64,000 nucleotides of DNA from CAIWHR01 sp963843595 (GCA_963843595.1 CAWJLG010000008.1:62001-126000), one strand, 5' to 3'; positions 50,575 to 59,908 are shown, counted from the stretch's first letter. The notes: a model not told the origin generated them from the sequence alone. Numbers and translations are program-made.

Positions 50575-52416
50575 TCACTCCACCGTCACGCTCTTCGCCA
50601 GGTTGCGCGGCTTGTCGACGTCGGTGCCGCGGATGACAGCGGTGTGGTAGGCGAGTAGCTGCAGCGGGATCGTGTGCACGATCGGCGACAGCAACCCCGC
50701 GTGCTCGGGAAGCCGGATGACGTGGACGCCCTCGCTCGGCATCAGCTTGCTGTCGAGATCGGCGACGACGTAGAGCTCGCCGCCGCGCGCGCGGACTTCC
50801 TGCAGGTTCGACTTCAGTTTCTCCAGCAGCGCGTCGTTGGGCGCGATCGCGACCACCGGCATCGATGCGTCGACCAGCGCCAGCGGCCCGTGCTTGAGCT
50901 CGCCGGCCGGGTAGGCCTCGGCGTGGATGTAGGAGATTTCCTTGAGCTTCAGCGCGCCTTCGAGCGCGATCGGGTAGTGGAGGCCGCGCCCGAGGAACAA
51001 CGCGTCCTGCTTCTTCGCGAACTGCTCGGCCCACGCGATCACCTGCGGCTCCAGCGCGAGCGCCGCCTGCAGTGCGGCCGGCAGATGGCGCAAGCCTCGC
51101 AGCCAGTACGCCTCTTCCTCGGCGGTCAGCCGCGAGCGCAGCTTGGCGAGCGTCAGCGCCAGCAGGAACAGCGCAACCAATTGCGTCGTGAAGGCCTTCG
51201 TCGAGGCGACGCCGATCTCGGCGCCTGCGCGGGTCAGGTAGGTGAGCACGGTCTGACGCACCATCGAGCTCGTCGGCACGTTGCAGATCGCCAGCGTGTG
51301 CGCGTGACCGAGCGACTGCGCGTGCTTCAGCGCGGCGAGCGTGTCGGCGGTCTCGCCCGACTGCGACACGACAACGACCAGCGCGGCGGGGTTCGGTACG
51401 CTTTCGCGATAACGGTATTCGCTGGCGATCTCGACCTGACAGGGGATGCGCGCCACCGACTCGATCCACTGCTTCGCGACGAGGCTCGAGTAGTGGCTGG
51501 TGCCGCAGGCGAGGATCAGCACGCTGTCGACGGCGGGGAGCACAGCCGCCGCCTTGGGACCGAACAGCTCGGGACCGATGCCGCCGACCCCTTCCAGCGT
51601 GTCGGACACGGCGCGCGGCTGCTCGAAGATCTCCTTCTGCATGAAGTGCCGGTACGGCCCCAGCTCGACCGCCGCACCCGACGCCTCGACGGTGATGACG
51701 GGCCGCTCGACGCGCTCGCCGCGCGCGTCGTAGATCGTGTAGCCCTCGCGGCGGACATCGGCGAAGTCGCCTTCCTCCAGATAAGCGACGCGGCGCGTCG
51801 CCGACAGCAGCGCCGCCGCGTCCGAGCCGAGGAAGTGCTCGCCGTCGCCCACGCCCACGACCAGCGGGCTGCCCGCGCGCGCGCCGACCACCCGGCCCGG
51901 CTCGCGCGTGGAGATCACCGCGATCGCATAGGCGCCGTGAAATTCGGCCGCCGCGGCCTGCACCGCGCGCAGCAGATCGCCGCCGCCCGGCCCGTGCCAG
52001 TGCGAATGAACGAGGTGCGCGATGACCTCCGTGTCGGTCTGCGTGTTGAACACGTAGCCCTTCGCCTTCAGCGCTTCCCGCAGCGCCTCGAAGTTCTCGA
52101 TGATGCCGTTGTGGACGACGGCCACTTCGTTGCCGGATACGTGCGGATGCGCATTGGCCGCCGTGGGCGCGCCGTGCGTCGCCCAGCGCGTGTGCGAGAT
52201 GCCGGTGGTCCCGGCGAGCTTGCTCGTCTCCGCCTGCGCAGCGAGGTCGGCGACCCGCGCCGTGCTGACGAGCCGCGCGAGCTTCGGCGATCCGCCGTCG
52301 GCCGCCACGACGGCGAGACCCGTCGAGTCGTAGCCGCGGTACTCGAGCCGGCGGATGCCGTCGATCAGGATCGGGATGACATTGGCGTTGGACGCCGCGC
52401 CGACGATGCCGCACAT
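50575..52416 (-). CDS. glmS: Glutamine-fructose-6-phosphate aminotransferase (isomerizing)
   Basis: A 613-residue enzyme of standard length. The glutaminase half starts with catalytic Cys2 (CGIVGAASNANVIP) and has GISHTRWATHGAPTAANAHP and VVHNGIIENF. Two SIS domains follow (LILACGTSHYSSLVAKQWIE, VVVSQSGETADTLAALKHAQ, ASTKAFTTQLVALFLLALT, SYIHAEAYPAGELKHGPLAL) and the conserved end DKPRNLAKSVTVE. It makes glucosamine-6-phosphate for peptidoglycan and LPS. It follows glmU after seven bases, an operon for UDP-GlcNAc. No glmS ribozyme is expected or seen. Confidence 0.97.
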   Translation of the reverse strand: MCGIVGAASNANVIPILIDGIRRLEYRGYDSTGLAVVAADGGSPKLARLVSTARVADLAAQAETSKLAGTTGISHTRWATHGAPTAANAHPHVSGNEVAVVHNGIIENFEALREALKAKGYVFNTQTDTEVIAHLVHSHWHGPGGGDLLRAVQAAAAEFHGAYAIAVISTREPGRVVGARAGSPLVVGVGDGEHFLGSDAAALLSATRRVAYLEEGDFADVRREGYTIYDARGERVERPVITVEASGAAVELGPYRHFMQKEIFEQPRAVSDTLEGVGGIGPELFGPKAAAVLPAVDSVLILACGTSHYSSLVAKQWIESVARIPCQVEIASEYRYRESVPNPAALVVVVSQSGETADTLAALKHAQSLGHAHTLAICNVPTSSMVRQTVLTYLTRAGAEIGVASTKAFTTQLVALFLLALTLAKLRSRLTAEEEAYWLRGLRHLPAALQAALALEPQVIAWAEQFAKKQDALFLGRGLHYPIALEGALKLKEISYIHAEAYPAGELKHGPLALVDASMPVVAIAPNDALLEKLKSNLQEVRARGGELYVVADLDSKLMPSEGVHVIRLPEHAGLLSPIVHTIPLQLLAYHTAVIRGTDVDKPRNLAKSVTVE

Positions 52417-52423
52417 GATGGAG

Positions 52424-53848
52424 TCAACCTTCGCTCTTGGGTTTCTTCACCGGCCGCTGCCAGCCTGCGACCGACACCTGTTTCGCGCGCGAGATCGTGA
52501 GCTGATCGGGCGGCGCATCGCGGGTCAGCGTGGTGCCGGCGCCGAGCGTCGCGTTGCGGCCGACGGTGACCGGCGCCACGAGCTGCGTGTCCGAGCCGAT
52601 GAATGCGCCGTCCTCGATCACGGTACGGTACTTGTTCGCCCCGTCGTAGTTGCATGTGATCGTGCCGGCGCCGACGTTGACGCCGCGGCCGATCGTCGCG
52701 TCGCCGATGTACGCGAGGTGGTTGGCCTTGCTGCCGACGCCGATGTCCGACTGCTTCACCTCGACGAAATTGCCGATGTGCACGTCGTCGGCGAGGACCG
52801 CGCCCGGCCGCAGCCGCGCGTAGGGTCCGATCCGGGCGTTCGCGCCGACCTTCGCGTGATCGAGGTGCGAGAACGGCGCGATCTCGGTGCCGTGAGCGAT
52901 GTCGACGTCGCGCAGCACGCAATGCGCACCGACGACCACGTCGTCGCCGAGGCGGACCGCGCCCTCGAACACGCAGCCGACGTCGATGCGCACATCGCGG
53001 CCGCAGGTCAGGTTGCCGCGGATGTCGATGCGCGCCGGGTCGGCGATCCACGTGCCGGCGAGGAGCAGTGCGTTGGCCTGGCGCTCCTGAACGATCCGCT
53101 CGATCGCCGCGAGCTGCGCGCGATCGTTGACGCCGAGCGCATCGCGCTCGTCGCCCGCCAGATGCGCCTCGACGGGAATGCCTTCCGCGACCGCCATCGC
53201 GATCACGCCCGTGAGGTAGAACTCGCGCTGCGCGTTGTCGTCGGTAAGCGCCGCCACCCACCGCCGCAACAGGCGCGTGGGCGCGGCGAGCACCCCCGTG
53301 TAGATCTCGGCAATCGCCCGCTCGGCGGGGGTCGCATCCTTGTCCTCGACGATGCCGCACACACCGCCGCCGACGTCGCGCACGATGCGTCCCAGTCCGG
53401 CGGGATCGCTCACCCGCGCGCTGAGGAGTGCGAGGCGACCGCCCGCGGCGAGGTCCGCGACCGCGGCGAGCGTGGCCGCGGGGACGAGCGGACAGTCACC
53501 GTTGGCGACCAGCGTCACGCCTTCGTCGTCCGGCAGCGCCGCGAGGGCGGTCCGCACCGCGTCGCCGGTGCCGCGCGGCGGGTCCTGGGTGACGAATGCA
53601 ATGTCCGGTGCCGCCAGCGCCTCGCGCACGCTTTCGGCACCGTGGCCGACGACCAGGCACAGCGCTGCGGGCGACAACGTGCGCGCGGCATCCAGCACAT
53701 GGCGAACGAGGGGCTTGCCGGCCAGCGGGTGCAGCACCTTGGGCAGTGCGGAGTGCATGCGCTTGCCCTGGCCGGCGGCCATCACGACGACTTTGAGCGG
53801 GGACGGGTTCACGGACGAGAGGGGATGCGGCGCGGTGGCGGCCGGCAT
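52424..53848 (-). CDS. glmU: Bifunctional UDP-N-acetylglucosamine pyrophosphorylase / glucosamine-1-phosphate N-acetyltransferase
   Basis: A 474-residue protein. N-terminal uridyltransferase: VVVMAAGQGKRMHSALPKVL, DPPRGTGDAVRTALAALP and ANGDCPLV. C-terminal left-handed beta helix: FSHLDHAKVGANARIGPYAR, LRPGAVLADDVHIGNFVEVK, SKANHLAYIGDATIGRGVNV and TITCNYDGANKYRTVIEDGA. It makes UDP-GlcNAc from GlcN-1-P in two steps. The start is uncertain: ATG 53848 or GTG 53812 would both place the VVVMAAGQGKRM motif near the N-terminus; longer upstream readings are not part of the protein. Confidence 0.95.
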   Translation of the reverse strand: MPAATAPHPLSSVNPSPLKVVVMAAGQGKRMHSALPKVLHPLAGKPLVRHVLDAARTLSPAALCLVVGHGAESVREALAAPDIAFVTQDPPRGTGDAVRTALAALPDDEGVTLVANGDCPLVPAATLAAVADLAAGGRLALLSARVSDPAGLGRIVRDVGGGVCGIVEDKDATPAERAIAEIYTGVLAAPTRLLRRWVAALTDDNAQREFYLTGVIAMAVAEGIPVEAHLAGDERDALGVNDRAQLAAIERIVQERQANALLLAGTWIADPARIDIRGNLTCGRDVRIDVGCVFEGAVRLGDDVVVGAHCVLRDVDIAHGTEIAPFSHLDHAKVGANARIGPYARLRPGAVLADDVHIGNFVEVKQSDIGVGSKANHLAYIGDATIGRGVNVGAGTITCNYDGANKYRTVIEDGAFIGSDTQLVAPVTVGRNATLGAGTTLTRDAPPDQLTISRAKQVSVAGWQRPVKKPKSEG

Positions 53849-54056
53849 CGGCCATCGGTGTTCGAATGATACGGCATCGGTCCGGCGTGCCCAACACGAC
53901 GCTTCTGTGCGGCTGCCGCGACGTCCGATGGCGCGACCGGCGCGCGTCGTGCGCGGAAGGACCGGGAGCGCGCGGTTCGACATCGAACGCCTTTCCCCCG
54001 CCGAGATCGCGGCGCTGACCTTCGTTGTCGCGGGGCGCTGCGGTATTCTCTGCCCG

Positions 54057-54821
54057 ATGTCCATCATCGCGTTGTTCAACCAGAAAGGCGGCGTCGGCAA
54101 GACCACGACCGCGCTCAACCTGCTCGCGGCGATCGCGCAGCGTGGCCAACGGCCGCTCGGCATCGATCTCGACCCGCAGGGCCACCTGTCGCACATCTTC
54201 GGTGCGCAGCCGAGGCTCGCCGACGATTCGATCTATGCGTTCTTCGTGCGCCAGCGCCCGCTCGCCGACATCGCACAGATCACGCGCAGCGGGGTCGCCC
54301 TGTGTCCATCGCACCTCGAGCTCACCAAGATCGACTCGCTGCTCGGCAAGGGCGTCAACGTGGTCACCCGGCTGCGCCAGGCGCTCCATCAGGCCGAGGC
54401 GATTCCCGGGCCGGTGGTCATCGATTGCTGCCCTCTCCTCAACGTGCTTTCGCTCAACGCGGTGTTCGCCTGCGACCTGCTCGTGGTGCCGGTGTCGTGC
54501 GACTTCCTCTCGCTGCGGGGCGCGCTGCAGGTCGAGCGCGCGCTCAATGCGCTCGAGCCGGTGTTCAAGCGGCGGCTGCCGCGGCGCTACGTGCTGACGC
54601 GGTTCGATGCGCGCCGCAGGATGGCCGAGGAGGTGGTACAGCGGATGGCGGCCGCGCTGCGGCCGGACGAGATCTGCGCGACGCGTATACGCGAGAGCGT
54701 GAAGCTCGCCGAGAGCCCGGCGGTCGAGCTCGACATCTTCCGTCACGCGCCGGGCAGCCGCGGCGCGCAGGACTATCAGGCGCTCGTCGACGAGCTAGTG
54801 AGTGCCGGCTTTGTGCGTTAG
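54057..54821 (+). CDS. Orphan ParA/MinD-family ATPase
   Basis: A 254-residue protein: deviant Walker A IALFNQKGGVGKTTTALNLL at the start, Walker A-prime GIDLDPQGHLSHIFG, Walker B VVIDCCPLLNVLSLNAVFAC and RYVLTRFDARRRMAEEVVQR. No parB-like gene is adjacent, so it is an orphan that may position a protein complex. The ATG at 54057 directly begins the family sequence. It converges with, and overlaps by 27 bases, a small minus-strand gene. Confidence 0.9.
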   Translation: MSIIALFNQKGGVGKTTTALNLLAAIAQRGQRPLGIDLDPQGHLSHIFGAQPRLADDSIYAFFVRQRPLADIAQITRSGVALCPSHLELTKIDSLLGKGVNVVTRLRQALHQAEAIPGPVVIDCCPLLNVLSLNAVFACDLLVVPVSCDFLSLRGALQVERALNALEPVFKRRLPRRYVLTRFDARRRMAEEVVQRMAAALRPDEICATRIRESVKLAESPAVELDIFRHAPGSRGAQDYQALVDELVSAGFVR

Positions 54822-55031
54822 GGGCGCGGCGCTGATCAGTCCGATCACGCCCTCAATATCGAGCGTATCGACCCGCCGCGGCACCGACTGCTCGCGGCAC
54901 TCGATGATCTCGCAACGCAGGTACATCTGGCGCAGTCGGCGTTCGGCGTCGGACTGCGACGCGGCCATGATGTGGATGTTGTCCACGCGTTGCCCGCTGC
55001 GGGTGCGAATGTTGAATCCGTATCGAATCAT
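54795..55031 (-). CDS. Small hypothetical protein
   Basis: A 78-residue protein starting MIRYGFNIRTRSGQRVDNIH, then IMAASQSDAERRLRQMYLRC and EIIECREQSVPRRVDTLDIE. It looks like a small alpha/beta protein. The 3' end lies within the ParA gene on the other strand. I do not recognise the family, but short proteins with an AxSxxDAExRLRQMYxxCEIxEC-like pattern are conserved in Betaproteobacteria as hypotheticals, in my recollection. Confidence 0.6.
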   Translation of the reverse strand: MIRYGFNIRTRSGQRVDNIHIMAASQSDAERRLRQMYLRCEIIECREQSVPRRVDTLDIEGVIGLISAAPLTHKAGTH

Positions 55032-55165
55032 GGCCGGCCCCCCCTCTGCGTTCACCGCCCGCCGTGCGTTGTGCCCCGTTTCCGGTCAGGGCGTTACGGA
55101 CGGGGGTTGCTATGATAGGTCCGCTTCAGCATGCAAGTAACGTTCCCGACGAAGATTTTCGGTCG

Positions 55166-56206
55166 ATGACCGCCGATCCCGCTTCCCGACGGTCATCCGA
55201 GAGGGGCCGCGGCCCGGACGAGCTTGTCGGCGCCCTCTCCCGGATGGGCATAGTGAGCGCCCACATACATACTGAATGGACGCCGCTCGCGGGCGGCGTG
55301 TCGTCGGACATCTACCGAGTCGAGATGCCGTCCGGCGTCATTTGCGTCAAGCGTGCGCTCGCCCGGCTCAAGGTCGCCGCCGACTGGCGCGCCCCGGTCG
55401 AGCGCAACCGCTACGAGGTCGAGTGGATGCGCGTAGCCGGGGGCATCGTCCCCGCAGCGGTGCCCGCGATCCTGGGCGAGGACCGGGAAGCCGGCGCCTT
55501 CGCGATGGCGTGGCTCCCGCCCGACGCCTATCCGGTGTGGAAAACGCTGCTCCTTGCCGGCACGATCGACGAAGCGGCGGCGGCCGCGGTCGGCGACACC
55601 CTCGGCCGGATCCACGCGGCAACATCCGACCGGACCGACCTCGCCGCCCGCTTCGCGACCGACGACATCTTCCACGCCATTCGGCTCGAGCCGTATCTCG
55701 TCGCCACGGGCCGGGCGCATCCGGATCTCGCGCCGCGCCTCGCGCAGCTGGTCGCGACGACGCGCAGCACGAAACGCGTGCTGGTGCACGGCGACTTCAG
55801 CCCGAAGAACCTGTTGCTCGGGCCGCGGGGGCCGGTGATCCTCGACGCCGAATGCGCGTGGTATGGCGATCCCGCATTCGACCTCGCGTTCGTGCTCAAT
55901 CATCTGCTGCTCAAGGGAGCGTGGCGCCCGGCCTGGCGTGCGCGTTATGCGCAAGCGTTCGACGCCCTCGGCGACGCCTATTTCGCGCACGTCGACTGGG
56001 AGCCGCGCGCGGCGCTCGATAGGCGCACGGCCGCCTTGCTGCCCGGGCTGATGCTGGCGCGCATCGACGGCAAGTCGCCGGTCGAATACCTCACCGACGA
56101 GGACAGGCGCAACGAGGTCCGTGTTTTCGCGCGGGCCTTGCTGCGCACGCCAGCCGCCGCGCTGCACGACATCGCCGCCGCATGGACCGCGGGAGCCGTC
56201 GCGTGA
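55166..56206 (+). CDS. Phosphotransferase (aminoglycoside-phosphotransferase/choline-kinase fold)
   Basis: About 346 residues with an APH-type kinase fold: TPLAGGVSSDIYRVEMPSGV (glycine-rich loop), VICVKRALARLKVAAD (Lys), KRVLVHGDFSPKNLLLGP (catalytic Asp and Asn), VILDAECAWYGDPAFDLAFV (metal Asp). The substrate is unknown. Its TGA overlaps the GTG of the enolase paralogue, so both proteins are probably made together, and an HAD-IIB phosphatase gene follows. This points to a small-molecule pathway rather than antibiotic resistance. An upstream ATG at 55112 is an alternative start. Confidence 0.85.
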   Translation: MTADPASRRSSERGRGPDELVGALSRMGIVSAHIHTEWTPLAGGVSSDIYRVEMPSGVICVKRALARLKVAADWRAPVERNRYEVEWMRVAGGIVPAAVPAILGEDREAGAFAMAWLPPDAYPVWKTLLLAGTIDEAAAAAVGDTLGRIHAATSDRTDLAARFATDDIFHAIRLEPYLVATGRAHPDLAPRLAQLVATTRSTKRVLVHGDFSPKNLLLGPRGPVILDAECAWYGDPAFDLAFVLNHLLLKGAWRPAWRARYAQAFDALGDAYFAHVDWEPRAALDRRTAALLPGLMLARIDGKSPVEYLTDEDRRNEVRVFARALLRTPAAALHDIAAAWTAGAVA

Positions 56207-57489
56207 CCGCCGGCGCGATTGCCGCCGTCCGCGCACGCCGCGTCTGGGATTCGCGCGGACGGCCCACGGTCGAAGCCGAGGTCACGCTGGCCAACGGCGC
56301 GATCGGACGCGCCATCGCGCCGGCCGGTGCGTCGCGCGGCTCACGCGAGGCGATCGATCTGCGCGACGGCGGCCCCGCTCATGGCGGCATGGACGTGACC
56401 AGGGCGATCGCCAACGTCGGCGGCCCCATCGCACGCGCGCTCGCCGGGCGCGATGCGTTCGACCAATTGGACGTCGACCGCACCCTGATCGACCTCGACG
56501 GCACGCCGAACAAGGCGAGGCTCGGCGGCAATGCGACGGTCGCGGTGTCGCTCGCCGTCGCCCACGCGGCCGCCGCGGCACGGGCGATTCCACTCTGGCG
56601 CTATCTCGCCGGCGACGGGCCGGTATCGTTGCCGCTGCCGGAAATCCAGATCTTCGGCGGTGGCGCCCATGCGGGCCGGCGCATCGACGTTCAGGACCTG
56701 ATGGTCATCGCGGTCGGCGCGACATCCTTCGCCCAGGCGCTCGCGATGACGGCGGACGTCTACCGCGTTGCCGGCGACCTGATGCAGGAAGCCGGCAAGC
56801 TGGCCGGTGTTGCCGACGAGGGCGGCTTCTGGCCCGCATTCGACAGCAACGAGGAGGCGCTGACCACGCTGGTGCGCGCGATCGAACGTGCCGGTTACGT
56901 GCCGGGCGACGACGTCGCACTTTCGCTCGACATCGCGGCCTCGGAGTTCGGGCGCAACGGCAGGTACACGCTCGGTCTCGACCGCCGCTCGCTCGACCGC
57001 GACGGGATGATCGAGCTGTTGCTCGGCTGGCTCGACCGGTTCCCGATCGCGTCGATCGAAGACCCGCTCGCCGAGGATGATCGCGAAGGCTGGATCGCGT
57101 TCACGCGCGCCGCCGGCGCGCGCGTGCAGGTCGTCGGCGACGACTATCTCACGACCAGCGCCGCACGGGTGGCCGCGGCCGTCGCCGACCGCGCGTGCAA
57201 CGCGGTGCTGATCAAGCCCAACCAGGCCGGCACGCTGTCCGAGACACTCGCGGCGCAGCGCGCAGGCGCGCTCGCGCAGTTGGCGACGATCGTGTCGGCC
57301 CGCTCGGGCGAGACCGAGGACGTGTCGATCGTCCATCTCGCCGTCGGCTGGAACGCCGGACAGCTCAAGGTCGGCTCGTTCGCGCGCGGCGAGCGGATGG
57401 CGAAATGGAACGAGGCGCTGCGCATCGAGGAAGCGCTCGGCACGGACGCTCGCTTCGCCGGCCGCGCGGTGCTGGCGCCGCCGCGCTGA
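56203..57489 (+). CDS. Enolase paralogue (enolase superfamily)
   Basis: About 428 residues similar along the whole length to phosphopyruvate hydratase: ARRVWDSRGRPTVEAEVTLA, PAGASRGSREAIDLRDGG, GGNATVAVSLAVAHAAA, GVADEGGFWPAF, LSLDIAASEFG, IASIEDPLAEDD, VVGDDYLTT, NAVLIKPNQAGTLSET (catalytic Lys), SARSGETEDVSIVHLAVGWN and GQLKVGSFARGERMAKWNEA. The three Mg ligands and both lysines are in place, but the His loop is GGGAHAGRRIDVQD instead of the usual GGEHADNN form, and many other positions differ. Probably a non-glycolytic relative. The GTG start at 56203 overlaps the kinase stop with GGGAG upstream. Confidence 0.85.
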   Translation: MTAGAIAAVRARRVWDSRGRPTVEAEVTLANGAIGRAIAPAGASRGSREAIDLRDGGPAHGGMDVTRAIANVGGPIARALAGRDAFDQLDVDRTLIDLDGTPNKARLGGNATVAVSLAVAHAAAAARAIPLWRYLAGDGPVSLPLPEIQIFGGGAHAGRRIDVQDLMVIAVGATSFAQALAMTADVYRVAGDLMQEAGKLAGVADEGGFWPAFDSNEEALTTLVRAIERAGYVPGDDVALSLDIAASEFGRNGRYTLGLDRRSLDRDGMIELLLGWLDRFPIASIEDPLAEDDREGWIAFTRAAGARVQVVGDDYLTTSAARVAAAVADRACNAVLIKPNQAGTLSETLAAQRAGALAQLATIVSARSGETEDVSIVHLAVGWNAGQLKVGSFARGERMAKWNEALRIEEALGTDARFAGRAVLAPPR

Positions 57490-57510
57490 ACGCCACCGGC
57501 GTGCGCGCCC

Positions 57511-58320
57511 TTACGCCAGCAGCGCCCCCACCAGCTCGGCGAAACCCGCGCCTGCCTCATTCTTCGTGACCCACGCAGGCAGCGTGGCGATCCGGTCGGC
57601 GAAGACGCGGACATTGGCGACACCCACGGCGTTCGGAAAGAACGCGAACATCGGCGCGTCGTTCGGCGAATCGCCGACGAACACGAAACGCGCACGCTCG
57701 GCATCGAGATCGAGGCCGAAGGCTTCGGCGAGCAGCGTCCGCGTCATCGACAGCTTGTCGTAACGGCCGACCCAGCCGTTGACGTGGATCGAGCTCACCT
57801 TCGCGGTGAGTCCCTCGGCTTCCATCAGCGCGACGATCCGGTCGACCGCCGCGCGCGGCAGCGGTGGAACGTCCTCGCGGAAGTCGATCGCGATGTCCGC
57901 CTCGCGGTAGAGCTGGTCGGAAGCGAGCGCGCATCCGGGAACGGCGGCGAGGATCTTCTCGCCGATCCCGGCGAGCCGCACCCGGTTCGCGCGCCGCTCC
58001 GCTTCCGGCACGGCGAAGCGCGCGATGAGCCGCCGCGTCACGCGGTCGTAGCGCATGTAGAGCGCTCCGTTTTCGCCGACGACGGCATCGACCGGCCACA
58101 TCCGCGCGATGTGATCGCACCAGCCGGCCGGCCGCCCGGTGATCGGGATGACGAGCTTGCCGGCGGCGGACAGCCGCTCGAGCGCCGCGTACGCTTCGGC
58201 GGTGAGCCGGCCGTGCGTGGACAGCGTGTCGTCGATGTCGGTGAGCACGCCGCGGATCGCCCCTCGCGTGGCCGACGGCATTTCCGCCAGTGGGCGCATC
58301 GCCGATGGCTCGGCGCTCAC
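57511..58320 (-). CDS. HAD-superfamily IIB hydrolase
   Basis: A 269-residue phosphatase: nucleophile motif GVLTDIDDTLSTHGRLTAEA, motif II VIPITGRPAGWCDHIARMWP, VDAVVGENGALYMRYDR, the C2B cap (about 95-200), motif III Lys in GRYDKLSMTRTLL and motif IV FVFVGDSPNDAPMFAFFPNA. It resembles sucrose- or mannosyl-phosphoglycerate-type phosphatases. It is convergent with the enolase paralogue, 21 bases between, and could act on the same metabolite set. Confidence 0.88.
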   Translation of the reverse strand: MSAEPSAMRPLAEMPSATRGAIRGVLTDIDDTLSTHGRLTAEAYAALERLSAAGKLVIPITGRPAGWCDHIARMWPVDAVVGENGALYMRYDRVTRRLIARFAVPEAERRANRVRLAGIGEKILAAVPGCALASDQLYREADIAIDFREDVPPLPRAAVDRIVALMEAEGLTAKVSSIHVNGWVGRYDKLSMTRTLLAEAFGLDLDAERARFVFVGDSPNDAPMFAFFPNAVGVANVRVFADRIATLPAWVTKNEAGAGFAELVGALLA

Positions 58321-58399
58321 ACGCCCCCCCGGTCATGGCTCGGGTGTCGGTAACCCGCCATCGCCGGGCGATGCGCGGCCCCGGTTGCGTCCCGCCTGG

Positions 58400-59908
58400 T
58401 CATCGCCCCGCGAGCGCCGTCGCGACGCACGCGGCGACACGCTCGCACGCCGCCACGTCGAGACCGAGCCCGCACTTGCTTCGGCGCCACAGGACGTCGT
58501 CGGCCGTGCGCGCCCATTCGTACGCCACCATGTAGCGGACTTCTGCCGCCGTGAGGCCGTCGCCGAAGTGCTCGCCCAGATCGGCGACCGATTGCGCCGC
58601 GCCGAGCACCTTCGGTGCCAGGCTGCCGTGGCGGCGGGCGAGGCCGGCGACGATCTCCGCCGGGAGCGCCGGATAACGACGCGCCAGCTCGGCGATCCAC
58701 GCGTCCAGCCCGCCCGCAGGCAGGTCGCCTCCGGGCAGCGTCGTGGCCATCGTCCACGCGGGCTTCATCTGCGGGAAGAAAGGCTTCAGCTCGTCGAGCA
58801 CGTGCTCGGCGAGCTTGCGATACGTCGTGATCTTGCCGCCATACACGGACAGAAGCGGCGCGCCGGTTTCACCGCCGTCGAGCTTCAGCACGTAGTCGCG
58901 GGTGATCGCCGAGGGATCGGAAGCACCGTCGTCGTATAGCGGGCGGATGCCGGAGAACGACCAGACGACGTCGGCCTTCGTCAGCGGATGATCGAGGTAC
59001 GTGTTGGCGAGGGTCAGCAGGTAATCGACTTCGGCGTCGGAGATCTCCGGGTGCTCGAACTCGGTGACCGGCACGTCGGTGGTGCCGATCAGCGAGTAAC
59101 GCTCCTGGAACGGAATGACGAACACGATCCGGTTGTCGGCGTTCTGCAGAATGTAGGCATGATCTTCGCCGTGCACGCGCGGAACGACGATGTGGCTGCC
59201 CTTCACGTGGCGCACGTTTTCCTTCGACGGCGAGGCGCAGACGGTGTCGCGGACCACTTTCACCCACGGCCCGGCGACGTTGGCGATCGCGCGCGCGGTC
59301 ACCGCGGTGGTCGTGCCGTCGGGCCCGGCGATCGTCGCCCGCCAGAGGCGGCCTTCGCGCGTCGCGCCGGCGAACCGCGTCCGCACGCGGACGTCGACAC
59401 CCAGAGCGCGGGCGGCCAGCGCGTTGGCGAGCACGAGCCGCGCATCGTCGACGCGGGCATCCGCGTAGACGAAACCCTTGCGAAAACGCGGCTTCAGTCC
59501 GGCGCCCCACTTGGAGCGCGCGAGATCGACACCGAACGACGCCGGCAGCGTCACCCGCCGCGACAGGTGGTCGTACATGAACAAACCGGTGCGGATCATC
59601 CACGCCGGCCGCAGGTGCGGCTCGTGCGGCAGCACGAACTGCAGAGGCTGGACGAGGTGAGGCGCCTGGTGCAGGACCACCTCGCGCTCGGACAGCGACT
59701 CGCGCACGAGCCGGAATTCGTAGTACTCGAGATAGCGCAGACCGCCGTGGATGAGCTTCGTGCTCCACTGCGATGTCGCGGAGGCGATGTCGTCCTGCTC
59801 GACGACGAGCACCGCGAGGCCGCGACCGGCGGCGTCGCGGGCGATCCCCGCTCCGTTGATGCCGGCGCCGATGACGAGAAGGTCGAAGGCGGCAGCATCG
59901 GCGGACAT
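58400..59908 (-). CDS. glpD: Glycerol-3-phosphate dehydrogenase (FAD-dependent, respiratory)
   Basis: A 502-residue flavoprotein of GlpD length: FDLLVIGAGINGAGIARDAA, GRGLAVLVVEQDDIASATSQ, STKLIHGGLRYLEYYEFRLV, VKGSHIVVPRVHGEDHAYIL, FVIPFQERYSLIGTTDVPVT, FSGIRPLYDDGASDPSAITR, LLSVYGGKITTYRKLAEHVL and a C-terminal helical domain. It oxidises glycerol-3-phosphate and passes electrons to quinone at the inner membrane. Transporter and kinase genes (glpF, glpK) are not in view. ATG 59908 opens the FAD motif. Confidence 0.96.
   Translation of the reverse strand: MSADAAAFDLLVIGAGINGAGIARDAAGRGLAVLVVEQDDIASATSQWSTKLIHGGLRYLEYYEFRLVRESLSEREVVLHQAPHLVQPLQFVLPHEPHLRPAWMIRTGLFMYDHLSRRVTLPASFGVDLARSKWGAGLKPRFRKGFVYADARVDDARLVLANALAARALGVDVRVRTRFAGATREGRLWRATIAGPDGTTTAVTARAIANVAGPWVKVVRDTVCASPSKENVRHVKGSHIVVPRVHGEDHAYILQNADNRIVFVIPFQERYSLIGTTDVPVTEFEHPEISDAEVDYLLTLANTYLDHPLTKADVVWSFSGIRPLYDDGASDPSAITRDYVLKLDGGETGAPLLSVYGGKITTYRKLAEHVLDELKPFFPQMKPAWTMATTLPGGDLPAGGLDAWIAELARRYPALPAEIVAGLARRHGSLAPKVLGAAQSVADLGEHFGDGLTAAEVRYMVAYEWARTADDVLWRRSKCGLGLDVAACERVAACVATALAGR

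Noticed and set aside
50324..52414. A 696-codon minus-strand frame overlapping glmS and the antitoxin.
   Set aside because: It is an out-of-frame shadow of glmS with low-complexity Arg/Ala composition.
52417..52423. A glmS ribozyme or riboswitch upstream of glmS.
   Set aside because: Only seven bases separate glmU and glmS and the ribozyme is a Gram-positive feature.
53340..54056. A long 5' extension of the ParA gene.
   Set aside because: It is antisense to glmU; the Walker A sequence starts directly at ATG 54057.
55166..56206. Aminoglycoside resistance enzyme.
   Set aside because: Only the kinase fold is shared; coupling to an enolase paralogue argues for metabolism.
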